Source of the DNA: Sabethes cyaneus
Taxonomy: Eukaryota; Arthropoda; Insecta; Diptera; Culicidae
Assembly (NCBI RefSeq): GCF_943734655.1
Contig: NC_071354.1
Location: forward strand, 37,349,347-37,413,346
Direction of reading: 5' to 3'
DNA length: 64,000 nucleotides
In this document: one piece after another, positions 1 through 8,859 of the stretch
Position numbering within the stretch: the first letter of the stretch is position 1
Layout of the letters: every line of letters begins with the position of its first letter
Program-made: the position numbers and the translations under genes
Notes under the pieces: generated by a model
What the model was told of the DNA's origin: nothing
The model's input: only the letters and a program-made list of their open reading frames with translations
The model's database searches: none

Positions 1-4
1 GAAA

Positions 5-3000
5 TTGATGCGAGTAATGGACCAAAAAAGTGCATTTGTTAAAAGTGTCATGGTTGCTGGGCTAACGTTGAAGGCTCTTGTGGATACCGGCGGTAGGGTG
101 TCCACCATCCAAGAAAAGTATGCTCAGAAGGTCGGTAAATTGAGCCCCAGCCATAAGGTTTTACGTGGATTCGGGAAAAAGGAGATAACGGTGTCTGCAA
201 AAGTGTGTACGCAGCTGCAGGTTGATGGGATTATGCTACCGGTAGAGCTTCAGGTTGTGCCTACTTGGGTTCAGGATACGGCGATCATTCTGGGAGAAGA
301 TGTGATTGACCAGGATCGGCTAGTTATGGTGACGCGGAAAGGCGATGTGAAGTTTGCCTGGGAAAAAGAGACCGAGCCGGAACAGTCGGGACAAATTGCG
401 GCGGAAGAAAGTGGAGAAACCGGGGTGGCTCGGATGTACACGTTTGAGGTGAAGACGGCAACCGTGATCGATCAACAATCGTTAAATAGTGAGGGGGAGC
501 ACCAATACAACCAACAGCTGGTTCGGATGATAGAGCAGTACAGAGACTGTTTTGCTCTCAATATGAAGGAGATGGGATGTGCGAAATCGGCGGCGATGAA
601 AATAAATCTCACGGACGAAAACCCCGTGTACATGAAGCCTCGAAAATTGGAGTATGCGCGAGAAAATGTCTTACGTGAAATTGTGAGCGAATTGCTAGAT
701 GCTGGGATCATTGCCGAAACTGAGTCACCGTATAATAGCCAGGTTGTGCTAGTTCCCAAGAAAAATAATCAGTTCAGAATGGCCATTGATTATCGGTTAT
801 TGAACGCGAAAACTATCAAAGATAAGTTTCCTATGCCAGACATCGAGACGTGCTTGCAGAAGCTGGCTGGTGCGCGATTATTCATAACGATTGACTTATA
901 CAGTGGTTATTACCAGATCCCGTTGAATGCAGACAGCCAGAGTTACACCGCGTTCTCTACCACGGACGGACATTACCGTTTTCTGAGAATGCCCTTTGGC
1001 TTAGCGAACGGTTGCGCCATTTTTCAAAGGGCAATGAACAAAATAGTGCAAGTGCTAAACAAGAAGAAAATTGTAGTAATCGCCTACATCGATGATCTGA
1101 TTTTGCCGGGGCAGAATGAAGAAGAATTGTTGGAGAAGTTTGAAGAACTACTAGTGGTCCTCCGGGACGAAGGGTTTACTATTAATTTGCGGAAGAGCCA
1201 TTTTTTCAAAAAATCTGTGAGTTTTCTGGGGTTTGAAGTAAGCGAAAAGGGAGTGAGACCGGGTGAATTAAAGACGAAGGCGGTATCGGATTTCCCAACA
1301 CCAACCTCAATTCATGCTGTGCAGCAGTTTCTGGGGTTGTCCGGATTTTTCAGACGGTTTTTACGCGATTACAGCATAATTGCAGAACCGATGTTTAGAT
1401 TGCTGAAAAAGGATGCGGAATTTGTGTGGCGAGAGGAGCAGCAGACAGCATTTCGAAAAATTAAGCAAATGTTAGTGGAGCGGCCTTTGCTATTGTTGTA
1501 CGACCCGAATGCAGATATCGAACTGCATACCGATGCTTCCAGTGTAGGCTTGGCTGGAATAATGTTGCAGAAATCTGATGGCGCGTGGAAACCCGTGAGT
1601 TACTTCAGCAGAAAGACGTCCAGTGCGGAATCCGTATATCACAGTTATGAACTGGAGCTGCTAGCTGTGGTGGCGAGCGTAGAGCGATTCCGGCAGTACT
1701 TGATAGGGAGATTTTTCGTACTTCGTACGGATTGTTCGGCGATTCGGGATACATATACCAAGAAAGAAATGAATCCGAGAATTGCTCGTTACTTTTTGAA
1801 GTTGTTGGAGTACGATTTCCGAATTGAGCACCGAAGTGGGACAAGGATGCAACACGTTGACGCTCTTAGTCGATCACCGATCGAGGAGCCAGCTGAGATC
1901 GAAACTGTAGCTGAAACTGTCATGGTATTGGAAATTTCGAACGCGGATTTTCTCGTGAGTATGCAGAGGCAAGATGAGCGGCTGATCGAGATCATCGATA
2001 AGCTCTCGCGAGATCCACTATGCGATGAGGATAGGCAAATTCACGTTAACTATGTGTTCGACAATCATCGACTTTATCGTAAAGTTGATGGACGAAAGTG
2101 TTGGGTAGTGCCAAATGCTATACGGTGGAGAATGGTAAGAAGCTACCATGACGAGAAGGGGCATTTTGGCGAAGAAAAGGTAGTTGCAATGATGAGTGAA
2201 TTATTTTGGTTTCCTAAAATGCGAAGATATGTGCGAGCCTATATTACAGCGTGTCCTAAATGTGCATTCTTTAAAGTGAAGCAAGGGAAGCCTGAAGGTT
2301 TCTTGAATCCTATACCGAAAACACCGGTACCGTTCCATACGATACACATCGACCACCTGGGACCTTTTCCCAGATCTGCTAGGGGAAATGAGCATATACT
2401 CGCCGTTGTTTGTGGATTTTCCAAATTTCTCTTAGTGAAGCCGGTGAAGTCTACGAATACACTGCCAGTGATTACGATTTTGGAAGAGATGGCCAGTGTG
2501 TTCGGATTACCGTCTCGTATTATTACTGATCGTGGAACTGCCTTTACATCACGAGTGTTCAAGCAGTATTGTGAAGACTATGGCATTGATCACATTTTGG
2601 TGGCTGTAGGAACACCTCGTGGGAATGGACAAGTGGAGAGGAGTAACCGCACTATTCTTACAACTTTACGTACAATGGTGGACGGCGAAGATAAGCGGTG
2701 GGATGAGAAGGTAAAATTCGTGCAGAGTGCGATCAATACAGCCCCAAACGCGACCACGAGGGTGTCTCCAGCTACACTCGTGCTGTCGTATAAACCGAAG
2801 GATGTAGTGCAGAACGAGATAATTTCAGTGATTTCGAGCGAGAACGCCGCGTTATCAGAGCCGATAGGAGAAATCCGCGATCGGGTGGAACGAGTCACTC
2901 GAGAGAACCAATCGAAGCAGAAAAAATACTACGATGGACGACGTCGACCAGCGGCCAGCTACGAGGTGAACGATTTGGTGTTAGTGGTGAAAGATCAATA

Positions 3001-3181
3001 CATCGTAGGAGGTAGTCGTAAGCTGGAGCCGAGATACAAAGGGCCGTTTATTGTCATCGAAGTGCTGCCAAATGATCGCTACAGAGTGGCTACCGTCCCA
3101 GGACTGAGTGGTCGTGCATTTTCAACGGTTTACTCGGTAGACCACATGAAGAGATGGTGTGAATCAGCTGATTTGGAATAA
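5..3181 (+). CDS. Ty3/gypsy retrotransposon Pol polyprotein (protease-RT-RNase H-integrase)
   Basis: Uninterrupted 1058-codon frame running from the left window edge, so the true start and any gag lie outside or just at the edge. Domains in order: aspartic protease with the D-T-G triad near residues 27-29 (LVDTGG); reverse transcriptase with the MPFGLANG block (~328) and YIDDL catalytic box (~360); RNase H beginning LHTDASSVG (~505) with the usual DALSR end (~620); integrase with an H-H-C-C zinc finger (~715-755) and a DDE core (IDHLGPF ~781, TDRGTAF ~841, GNGQVERSNR ~871). The C-terminus has the chromodomain-free YRV...VDHMKRW tail common in insect gypsy elements. RT before integrase fixes the Ty3/gypsy order. 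No frameshift or stop is visible, so pol could still be functional. Exact clade is not assigned. Confidence 0.95.
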   Translation: MMRVMDQKSAFVKSVMVAGLTLKALVDTGGRVSTIQEKYAQKVGKLSPSHKVLRGFGKKEITVSAKVCTQLQVDGIMLPVELQVVPTWVQDTAIILGEDVIDQDRLVMVTRKGDVKFAWEKETEPEQSGQIAAEESGETGVARMYTFEVKTATVIDQQSLNSEGEHQYNQQLVRMIEQYRDCFALNMKEMGCAKSAAMKINLTDENPVYMKPRKLEYARENVLREIVSELLDAGIIAETESPYNSQVVLVPKKNNQFRMAIDYRLLNAKTIKDKFPMPDIETCLQKLAGARLFITIDLYSGYYQIPLNADSQSYTAFSTTDGHYRFLRMPFGLANGCAIFQRAMNKIVQVLNKKKIVVIAYIDDLILPGQNEEELLEKFEELLVVLRDEGFTINLRKSHFFKKSVSFLGFEVSEKGVRPGELKTKAVSDFPTPTSIHAVQQFLGLSGFFRRFLRDYSIIAEPMFRLLKKDAEFVWREEQQTAFRKIKQMLVERPLLLLYDPNADIELHTDASSVGLAGIMLQKSDGAWKPVSYFSRKTSSAESVYHSYELELLAVVASVERFRQYLIGRFFVLRTDCSAIRDTYTKKEMNPRIARYFLKLLEYDFRIEHRSGTRMQHVDALSRSPIEEPAEIETVAETVMVLEISNADFLVSMQRQDERLIEIIDKLSRDPLCDEDRQIHVNYVFDNHRLYRKVDGRKCWVVPNAIRWRMVRSYHDEKGHFGEEKVVAMMSELFWFPKMRRYVRAYITACPKCAFFKVKQGKPEGFLNPIPKTPVPFHTIHIDHLGPFPRSARGNEHILAVVCGFSKFLLVKPVKSTNTLPVITILEEMASVFGLPSRIITDRGTAFTSRVFKQYCEDYGIDHILVAVGTPRGNGQVERSNRTILTTLRTMVDGEDKRWDEKVKFVQSAINTAPNATTRVSPATLVLSYKPKDVVQNEIISVISSENAALSEPIGEIRDRVERVTRENQSKQKKYYDGRRRPAASYEVNDLVLVVKDQYIVGGSRKLEPRYKGPFIVIEVLPNDRYRVATVPGLSGRAFSTVYSVDHMKRWCESADLE

Positions 3182-3191
3182 TTTGTCTAAT

Positions 3192-3207
3192 GAAGGGAAG
3201 GAGAAGG
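3192..3207 (+). promoter_or_regulatory. Candidate polypurine tract of the gypsy element
   Basis: A 16-base all-purine run lies 10 bases after the pol stop, where plus-strand DNA priming would occur just upstream of a 3' LTR. A TG-starting sequence follows at about 3213. The 5' LTR is outside the window, so the LTR itself cannot be confirmed. Confidence 0.4.
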
Positions 3208-5069
3208 TCAAATGATTGACGTTGAATAAAATGGATATCGAACAGTATTGAATATTAAATTAAATAAATAAAATGAATTTCGATGAGGACATCTCAAATA
3301 TCTGGGTGTCCGATTGTAACGACATTTATAGGTTTCCGATGGAATCCACTAATTTTGATTACACTAATACACTAAACTAAACGATTTTATTGGCTTTAAA
3401 TACGATACTCAAATATATTATATTCAGTCTAGTAGTAGCCGTCGGAGTAATCAATTATAACCCGAACTCGTCCAAATTCTCCGAGGTGTAACCCAGTCCG
3501 CTTCGTTCGATATAAACCCGCTACACATGTGTATGTGATATGATTTGTTTCGACTACATCATGGATACGCTGCTGTTTTGTTAAGGAAGGTTGGGAACAC
3601 GATTAAGATTCTGCGGCAGAATTTCTGCCTGGACTGGCACTGGACCGCTGGCATCTGTATTTTATTTCGTAATGCCGTAATTTACAGCAATTCGCCATTA
3701 CGCTATGAAGGTCGTCTGTGGTGTGCTGGAAATGGCAAGGTCGCAGAAGTTTTACTATTTTCGCAGCTAAATCACAGAGAACAGACATTCATCTTAATTT
3801 CGCGGGATGTGTAAAAAGTCTACCTCCATTTTGAAAGTATGTGGTAATGCTCCCGTTACGTGGCGCTCGCATCACAAAAAGGACAGGCTTTCACCTGTAA
3901 CCAAATTATTCAAAGTTGCTAAGGTAACTAACATGTTGTTTACCCAATCAAACAAATCTAAAACGAAAGAAAACAACATTTATCGGAAACGGTAGTTATT
4001 GGATTAATTCTAAATCGTTGCTGTAAACTTTCGGAAAATTGGAAGGAATTGGAATTAAAGGATTCAAATTATTTTCAGAGAGTGAACATTATTAAGCAAA
4101 ATTGCTTGTAAATAGCGACGAATTTAAAACCCGGGCTTTAACAAAAAGTTTAATCGAGCACCCCTTCCATGAGAAGCGACCTGACTCACGACTTACATCC
4201 CTACAGAATGGTTTCCGGACGACACTCGAAGCTGAGAAAGTTACTGATGCCGGTGCCACCGCGGTGTGATATTAAACGAAAGAATACACGACACTTGTGT
4301 TAAATAAAACTGAGTAAAAACTTGATTTGCCATTCAGTAAATAATGTAAATTAATAAGCTTTAACGCTGTACTGTATAGTCAAGACCCCGTGCTATGGTT
4401 CCGCTACGCTTCCGTCAAACCACACTGCTCTTTTCTCCTACATAGCATCTATTCGTGTTTTGGATGAGTTCTGACTAACTTCAGTGCTTTGTTCAGTTGT
4501 GTGCAGCAGCAGGAAAGACATCGTATTGAATTGTGTATTTGGCCGTTTTTGGTGTGGAATTTCCAGTTATCGAACAGGCAGATCCGCTCCTTTACCACTA
4601 CCAGTTTGTTAATCACAGCTAGTTCGGCCGTATTCTCTGTCGCTTACTGCATGTGTTTAGAAAATTTGCTGGAAAATTTGGTATTCGCCTATTCAATCCA
4701 GGTTTCAATAAATATTTTTGAAACTCCGTTCCGTTTGTCCGTACGGTAAACTCCTTGGAATAGGTAATAATTATTCTTCACATGTATTAAAAAATATATT
4801 CAACAACAACAAGCATTATAAACAAACCGTTGCTACAGTAGCTGATATTAGAGTTGCCAGTAACTCGAATATGTAGCACATAGTACGAATATGTATTAAA
4901 TTTGGCAACATGGATGTAGTGCAACTGGTGCACCCTAAGAGAGATGTCGCTAGTGTTTTGTTCGAAAGTTTACACATCATTTCAACAATATTTTATATGA
5001 ACATGAATGTCTGTTCTCTGTGGCTAAATAACAAAGTAGCAAAGCAAAGTAAAGAATGAAAGTTTCAAT
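3208..5069. other. Gene-free stretch; probable 3' LTR then unassigned DNA
   Basis: The first few hundred bases probably include the gypsy 3' LTR, judged by position after pol and the purine tract. No second copy is available to set its end; an end near 3530 is possible. From there to 5069 there are only short, unconvincing frames and AT-rich DNA. No recognised gene, RNA or repeat. Confidence 0.5.
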
Positions 5070-5097
5070 TTAATCATTCGTAAGCAAAATACTGCAC

Positions 5098-5226
5098 CAG
5101 TCTGGCAGCTTTGTTTTAAATAGATCGATGTGTCGAATCCAACACGGTCGGCGTAATTTCCACTCCACACCAAACAATAATCGGCTGCTGCCGAGTTTTA
5201 CCACCTTTGCCGCGTCCGGACAGGGA
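5098..5226 (-). pseudogene. Histone H2A 5' fragment (decayed)
   Basis: Read on the minus strand, 5197-5222 encodes SGRGKGGK, the exact N-terminus of histone H2A. It is followed by a diverged stretch (about 5105-5160) that aligns with the fuller H2A remnant at 6110-6390 (shared pattern RR..W.R.IDL). There is no intact ATG context: the codons before SGRG read ISL. The divergent H2A/H2B promoter motif ending AAAATGATGCCGTTCGC stops at 5289, where it joins abruptly to the 3' flank of an H1 copy. This marks a deletion junction between two histone units. Not functional. Confidence 0.75.
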
Positions 5227-5323
5227 GATAAAATCGTAACTCTCATTATTATTTGTAACCCAAACAACGCGAAAATGATGCCGTTCGCAAAATCAATTCA
5301 ACTGCTTCATATACTTATTCAGT

Positions 5324-5339
5324 AGTTCTTAAAAGAACT
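5324..5339 (-). terminator. Histone mRNA 3' stem-loop (H1 copy 1)
   Basis: On the minus strand AGTTCT-TTTA-AGAACT forms a perfect 6-bp stem with a 4-base loop, the geometry of the replication-dependent histone 3' processing stem-loop (SLBP site). It lies 43 bases after the H1 stop codon. Confidence 0.85.
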
Positions 5340-5381
5340 GATTGTTTTCTACCAGCTGTTAATAATACGAATCGAAGAAAT

Positions 5382-5745
5382 TTACTGCTTGGCAGCAGCT
5401 TTTTTTGGACAGCATTCTCCGTTAGAACTTCTTTTGGCTTTGGAGTTTTCGATGCCTTTGCTATGGTCTTCATTGACTTAGTAATCTTGCTTCTCGCTAG
5501 CAAGTTTGGTAGTCGAACGAACCGGAAGCGCCAGTTCTTTGTTTGGACCAGCTTTCTCTTGTTGAAAACTAACTTCAAAGCCTTTTTCACGAATGTGTCC
5601 AACCTTGAAACGTCACAATTGTAGCTGGCGGCGATATACTTCTAGACGGCTTGCAACGAGGATCCGTTGACTCTTCGGTTTATTGGCGTCTCGCTTAGTG
5701 AATTTGGATGTCTTCGTTGCCTTATTCCGGGGAAGAACAGCTGAA
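5382..5745 (-). pseudogene. Linker histone H1 pseudogene, copy 1
   Basis: The minus strand, read across frames, gives the H1 signature in order: a basic N-tail (FTKRDANKPK), GSSLQAV, a stop, KYIAASYNCDVSRL, FVKKALKL..NKRKLVQTK (winged-helix end), then a lysine/proline tail ending KKAAAKQ-stop at 5382-5384. It lacks the PPANDMV...NAL part of helix 1, has an in-frame stop in the globular domain and a shortened C-tail. A 3' stem-loop follows at 5324-5339, and a TATATA box lies upstream near 5838. H1 binds linker DNA; this copy cannot make a full protein. It aligns with the copy at 16837-17366. Confidence 0.88.
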
Positions 5746-6076
5746 GCTCAACGATTTTCGAGCGGATTCTATAGAGCGTAAATTAAATACAATCAAACTT
5801 TGATTCAAAGGGAATTTAATCCACAGCTCTTCTCCTATATATTTCTGTCATCCGTGTTAGGGAAGCATTGGCGTGGGAAGGCAAAAATTTTTAGCAAAAA
5901 TAAAATTAAAGCAACGTCATGAGTTAGAAGACCGCATGGTGAGTCACCACATATTTAACGTTTTATAGATCAAATCAGAAGAAATTCTTCATGATTTAAA
6001 GAATCAGCGACATTTGGAAATTTAATTAAAGAAATTTAGTATAGAAAATTTTCATCTCTTCATAAACAAATTCGTT

Positions 6077-6092
6077 CGTCCTAAAAAGGACG
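6077..6092 (-). terminator. Histone mRNA 3' stem-loop (H2A remnant)
   Basis: Minus-strand CGTCCT-TTTT-AGGACG: perfect 6-bp stem and T4 loop directly downstream of the H2A remnant. It fits the histone stem-loop pattern. Confidence 0.8.
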
Positions 6093-6109
6093 GGTTGTGG
6101 TAAATTATG

Positions 6110-6390
6110 TGGTTGAAAATCCGGCCAGCAGAATGGCTTGAATGTTTGAAACAACACCTCCCAGGGCAATGGTGACAATGGTCTCCGAACAGAGCATTTT
6201 GCATTAATTCAAGCTCTTCCGCTTCCGCAACCAAATATTCTAATACAGCTGATAATAGATCAATGCTCCTGTACCAACGCGTTCGGCGCACTCTACACCA
6301 AACAATGATCCGCTGCTGCTGCTGCTACTGCCGCTGCGCTGCGTTTTACCAGTTTGCCGAGTCCAGTGAGGGAGATATAACCGCAACTCT
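6110..6390 (-). pseudogene. Histone H2A pseudogene
   Basis: Minus-strand frames reassemble H2A in order: a degraded SGRGKGGK-like start (TGLGKLVKRS), ERVGTGA (normally ERVGAGAP), LSAVLEYLVAE, then after an internal loss of roughly 30 codons VTIALGGVVSNIQAILL (normally VTIAQGGVLPNIQAVLLP). Frameshifts and the deletion make it non-functional. It is divergent from the H2B remnant starting at 6656, the classic head-to-head H2A-H2B arrangement, and has its own 3' stem-loop at 6077-6092. A trinucleotide GCT expansion sits at about 6312-6330. Confidence 0.85.
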
Positions 6391-6655
6391 CTGCTGTCTG
6401 CTCTGTACCGTACCGACCGATGCCAATGCGAAAATGATGCCGTTCGCCGGCTTACTTCTGATTATATACCAGAGCAAACGGCAGCAAGTTGTAACAAAGG
6501 CGGAACAACGTAGGGCAGAGAATCATAGACACGAAAGAAAGGCGGTACAACGAAACCGTACTCCGTACATTGTTTGACCAAAACCGGTGTCCGGTGCTTC
6601 CTTAATGAAAAGCTACCAGTTTCTGCAGAGCAACTTAATATGCAGCATCGTCTTC
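6391..6655. promoter_or_regulatory. Remnant divergent H2A-H2B promoter
   Basis: Spacer between the head-to-head H2A and H2B remnants. It has a TATATA box at 6463-6468 and the word CGAAAATGATG upstream. The same words recur at 7665-7863 in front of the next H2B copy and partly at 5268-5289, which shows that this is the unit's shared promoter. Confidence 0.6.
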
Positions 6656-6876
6656 ATGCCACCGAAAACCAGTGAAAAGGCCGCAAAGCGCGATAGGAAA
6701 AAGAAGAAGAAGCCACGCCACTAGGAGAGCAACGCTATTTTCTTTCATTTAATGCCGACAGGGATGGCACGGCAACGGGCATGGCAGACGTGCACTCACA
6801 GTTGTGTGTGGTTGTGCCGGGTGAGTTTGCCAAGCGCGCCGTCTCGGAAGGTACCAAGGTATACCGGCCTATAGTA
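6656..6876 (+). pseudogene. Histone H2B pseudogene, copy 1 (internally deleted)
   Basis: Starts MPPKTSEKAAKRDRKKKKKP, matching the H2B N-tail (M-P-K-T-S-G-K-A-A), then a stop and ESNAIFF (normally ESYAIYIY). The middle of the histone fold is missing, and the C-terminus resumes at about 6828 with PGEFAKRAVSEGTK (normally [23 protein letters not shown]). A histone stem-loop follows at 6912-6927. Confidence 0.88.
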
Positions 6877-6911
6877 AATGTGTCTTGTCAGGCTTCTGTA
6901 ACTATACAATT

Positions 6912-6927
6912 AGCCCTTTTTAGGGCC
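6912..6927 (+). terminator. Histone mRNA 3' stem-loop (H2B copy 1)
   Basis: AGCCCT-TTTT-AGGGCC: 6-bp stem with only the terminal pair lost (A opposite C), T4 loop, 36 bases after the H2B end. An identical 16-mer follows the second H2B copy at 16539. Confidence 0.85.
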
Positions 6928-7500
6928 TAATATATAAATGAAGATGCAATTCGATTTTCTCACTAAACGCTTTGCCTCGAATTACGAAGTGGCGCAGTTT
7001 TCTTTTCAAAGAATTTTGCCAGGTAATGTGGCTTTTCCGTTTCATGCTTTCCAGAAAGAATCACGAAATGGCATAATTTTGCATATGTAGGTAGGTATAT
7101 GATCAGTTGTATTCAGTAAGTATGTTATAGTACAGGACAATTATTCAATAACTTTTTCTGCTCATTAACGAGCGCTTTTATTGAAACTGTTGGAAATTGG
7201 TGTGGAACTTTTATATTTAATAATTTGGCTATACTATAATGGTCTTTTCGACTCCATAATGGATCTGTTGTGGGAAAGTTGCTGGAAAGACGGCAACTTA
7301 TTAAAACAAAATGAACAAAATGAAACTGTGAATGCTTGCATCTGTTTGTTCATTTGTTACAATAACCTGATGCTTTTAACATGAGTTCGCAATATTTGTC
7401 GTAATGCCGTTTAAACATCTAATTACTGTACGTGTTAAAGCTTGGATAAATAAACTGCCAACTTGTCATGTGCATTTTTAAATGAGGAATATCATTCATG
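6928..7500. other. Spacer between H2B and H1 remnants
   Basis: Holds the purine-rich downstream region of the H2B stem-loop and an AT-rich spacer. It shares blocks with 16555-16740, the equivalent spacer of the next unit. No gene. Confidence 0.5.
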
Positions 7501-7538
7501 AGAAAAATCAATTCAACTGCTTCATATACTTATTCAGT

Positions 7539-7554
7539 AGTTCTTAAAAGAACT
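7539..7554 (-). terminator. Histone mRNA 3' stem-loop (H1 copy 2)
   Basis: Same perfect 16-mer AGTTCTTTTAAGAACT on the minus strand as at 5324 and 16779, 43 bases beyond the H1 stop. Confidence 0.85.
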
Positions 7555-7596
7555 GATTGTTTTCTACTAGATATTAATAATACAAATCGAAGAAAT

Positions 7597-7660
7597 TTAC
7601 TGCTTGGCAGCAGCTTTTTTCGGACCGCATTCTCCTTGGAACGACTTTTTTTGGCTTTGG
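7597..7660 (-). pseudogene. Histone H1 C-terminal fragment, copy 2
   Basis: Only the last codons of the H1 tail remain (ending KKAAAKQ-stop, stop at 7597-7599). At about 7662 the H1 sequence breaks off directly into H2A-H2B promoter sequence, a second deletion junction inside the histone repeat. Confidence 0.75.
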
Positions 7661-7664
7661 ATCG

Positions 7665-7863
7665 TTATTCTCGGTACCGATGCCCATGCGAAAATGATGT
7701 AGTTCCTCGGATTACCGTTGGTTATATATCAGAGCAAACGGCAGCAATTTGTAACAAAGGCTGATCCACGTAGAAAAGGGAATGGCAGAGAAGAAAATAA
7801 GGCGTGACTTTGTACGTTGTTTGAAGCTTCCAGTTTCTGTAGATCAAGCATCGTCTTCATGTC
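7665..7863 (+). promoter_or_regulatory. Remnant H2B promoter, copy 2
   Basis: Duplicate of 6410-6655: CGAAAATGATG, then TATATA at 7723-7728, CAGAGCAAACGGC, and a matching leader into the H2B start at 7864. Confidence 0.6.
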
Positions 7864-7964
7864 ATGGCACCGACAACCAGTGGAAAGGCCGCAAAAAGCG
7901 ATAGGAAGAAGAAGCCACGGCGCTAGGAGAGCTACGCTATTTTCTTTCGTTTGTTGACTACGGC
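7864..7964 (+). pseudogene. Histone H2B pseudogene, copy 2, N-terminal part
   Basis: Begins MAPTTSGKAAKSDRKKKPRR (H2B tail), an in-frame TAG, then ESYAIFF. It is interrupted at 7958-7964 by a TIR element and later by the copia insertion; the matching C-terminus lies at 16424-16501, over 8 kb away. Confidence 0.85.
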
Positions 7965-8575
7965 CAAAAACATTCCATCAAGAAGACTGGCATCTCTTCG
8001 TCGCGCCCATACAAATGTCGAGCAACAGAAGAAACAGCGCACCCCTCCCGACAAAAGTTGAAGCTGTGTGTACATGTATTGGTGAGAAAATATGTATGCG
8101 AGCATGGCAATGCATTGCACACGTGTTTGTGTACATCCATATTCTAATATACACACACTAATATGTGAAAGTTCAACTTTAACTCGGCAGATAGCATTGC
8201 TGTCGAGGTTGCCAACAGGTTTTCCCGAAAATCTGGCGAATACGAATAAAAGTGTCTGGCAAAAATCTGGTGGTCAATTAGTCCGATGGGGAGGCATTTT
8301 CCTGAAAAAATCTTGCTCGTTTTGCTCACCGTAGATGCAAAATTTCGTCCAAAATTAGAAGTGATGACCTTTTTGCAAGACGGAGGATCGGAAATCTGGC
8401 AAAAATCTGGCACATTGCCAAATATCTGGAAGATTTTGAGCTTTGTCTGTTTGTCTGGCGCGCAATCAAAAATCTGGCAAAATCCAGATTTATCTGGCAT
8501 ACTGGCAACCGTGATTGCTGTTACTGTCGCTCGACTTTTAGCAGAGTTGCCAGTCTTCTTGATGGGATGTTTTTG
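7965..8575. mobile_element. 611-bp TIR element (MITE) inside H2B copy 2
   Basis: Imperfect terminal inverted repeats: left CAAAAACATTCCATCAAGAA, right end its complement (GATGGGATGTTTTTG). Similarity continues inwards for about 50 bases. Flanked by the 7-bp direct repeat CTACGGC at 7958-7964 and 8576-8582. The interior carries many copies of AAATCTGGCA-like words (8222-8490). No transposase; superfamily uncertain (7-8 bp duplication would fit hAT or P). Confidence 0.8.
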
Positions 8576-8601
8576 CTACGGCTCAGTCAAGCATAATATC
8601 A

Positions 8602-8606
8602 AGTTA
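8602..8606. repeat. Copia target site duplication, left (AGTTA)
   Basis: AGTTA next to the left LTR matches AGTTA at 16403-16407 next to the right LTR. This is the 5-bp size expected of copia. Confidence 0.9.
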
Positions 8607-8831
8607 TCTTGGACTAGAGGTTGCAGTGGAATAAAAGGCTAATTTATAAAAACGAACAAGTTTATTAAAAAAGGTGTTATCTCCACGAGATCACTTTTAC
8701 TTATAACTAATATTAACATTCGTGATGAAACACGTCGCAATATGTTGCTACTTCACTCAGCTAGTACTTCTCGCACAGGGTGCTTCATAAATAAGATGAA
8801 TATAAGGAGCAAGGTCGTTGTTACTCCAACA
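8607..8831 (-). repeat. Copia 3' LTR
   Basis: 225 bp. On the minus strand it begins TGTTGGAGTAAC and ends CTAGTCCAAGA. It matches 16178-16402 at all but one position. Confidence 0.95.
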
Positions 8832-8843
8832 CTCCTCCTCAAC
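8832..8843 (-). promoter_or_regulatory. Copia polypurine tract
   Basis: Minus-strand GAGGAGGAG run directly abuts the 3' LTR, the plus-strand primer position. Confidence 0.7.
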
Positions 8844-8859
8844 GAACATCGCTACTGTA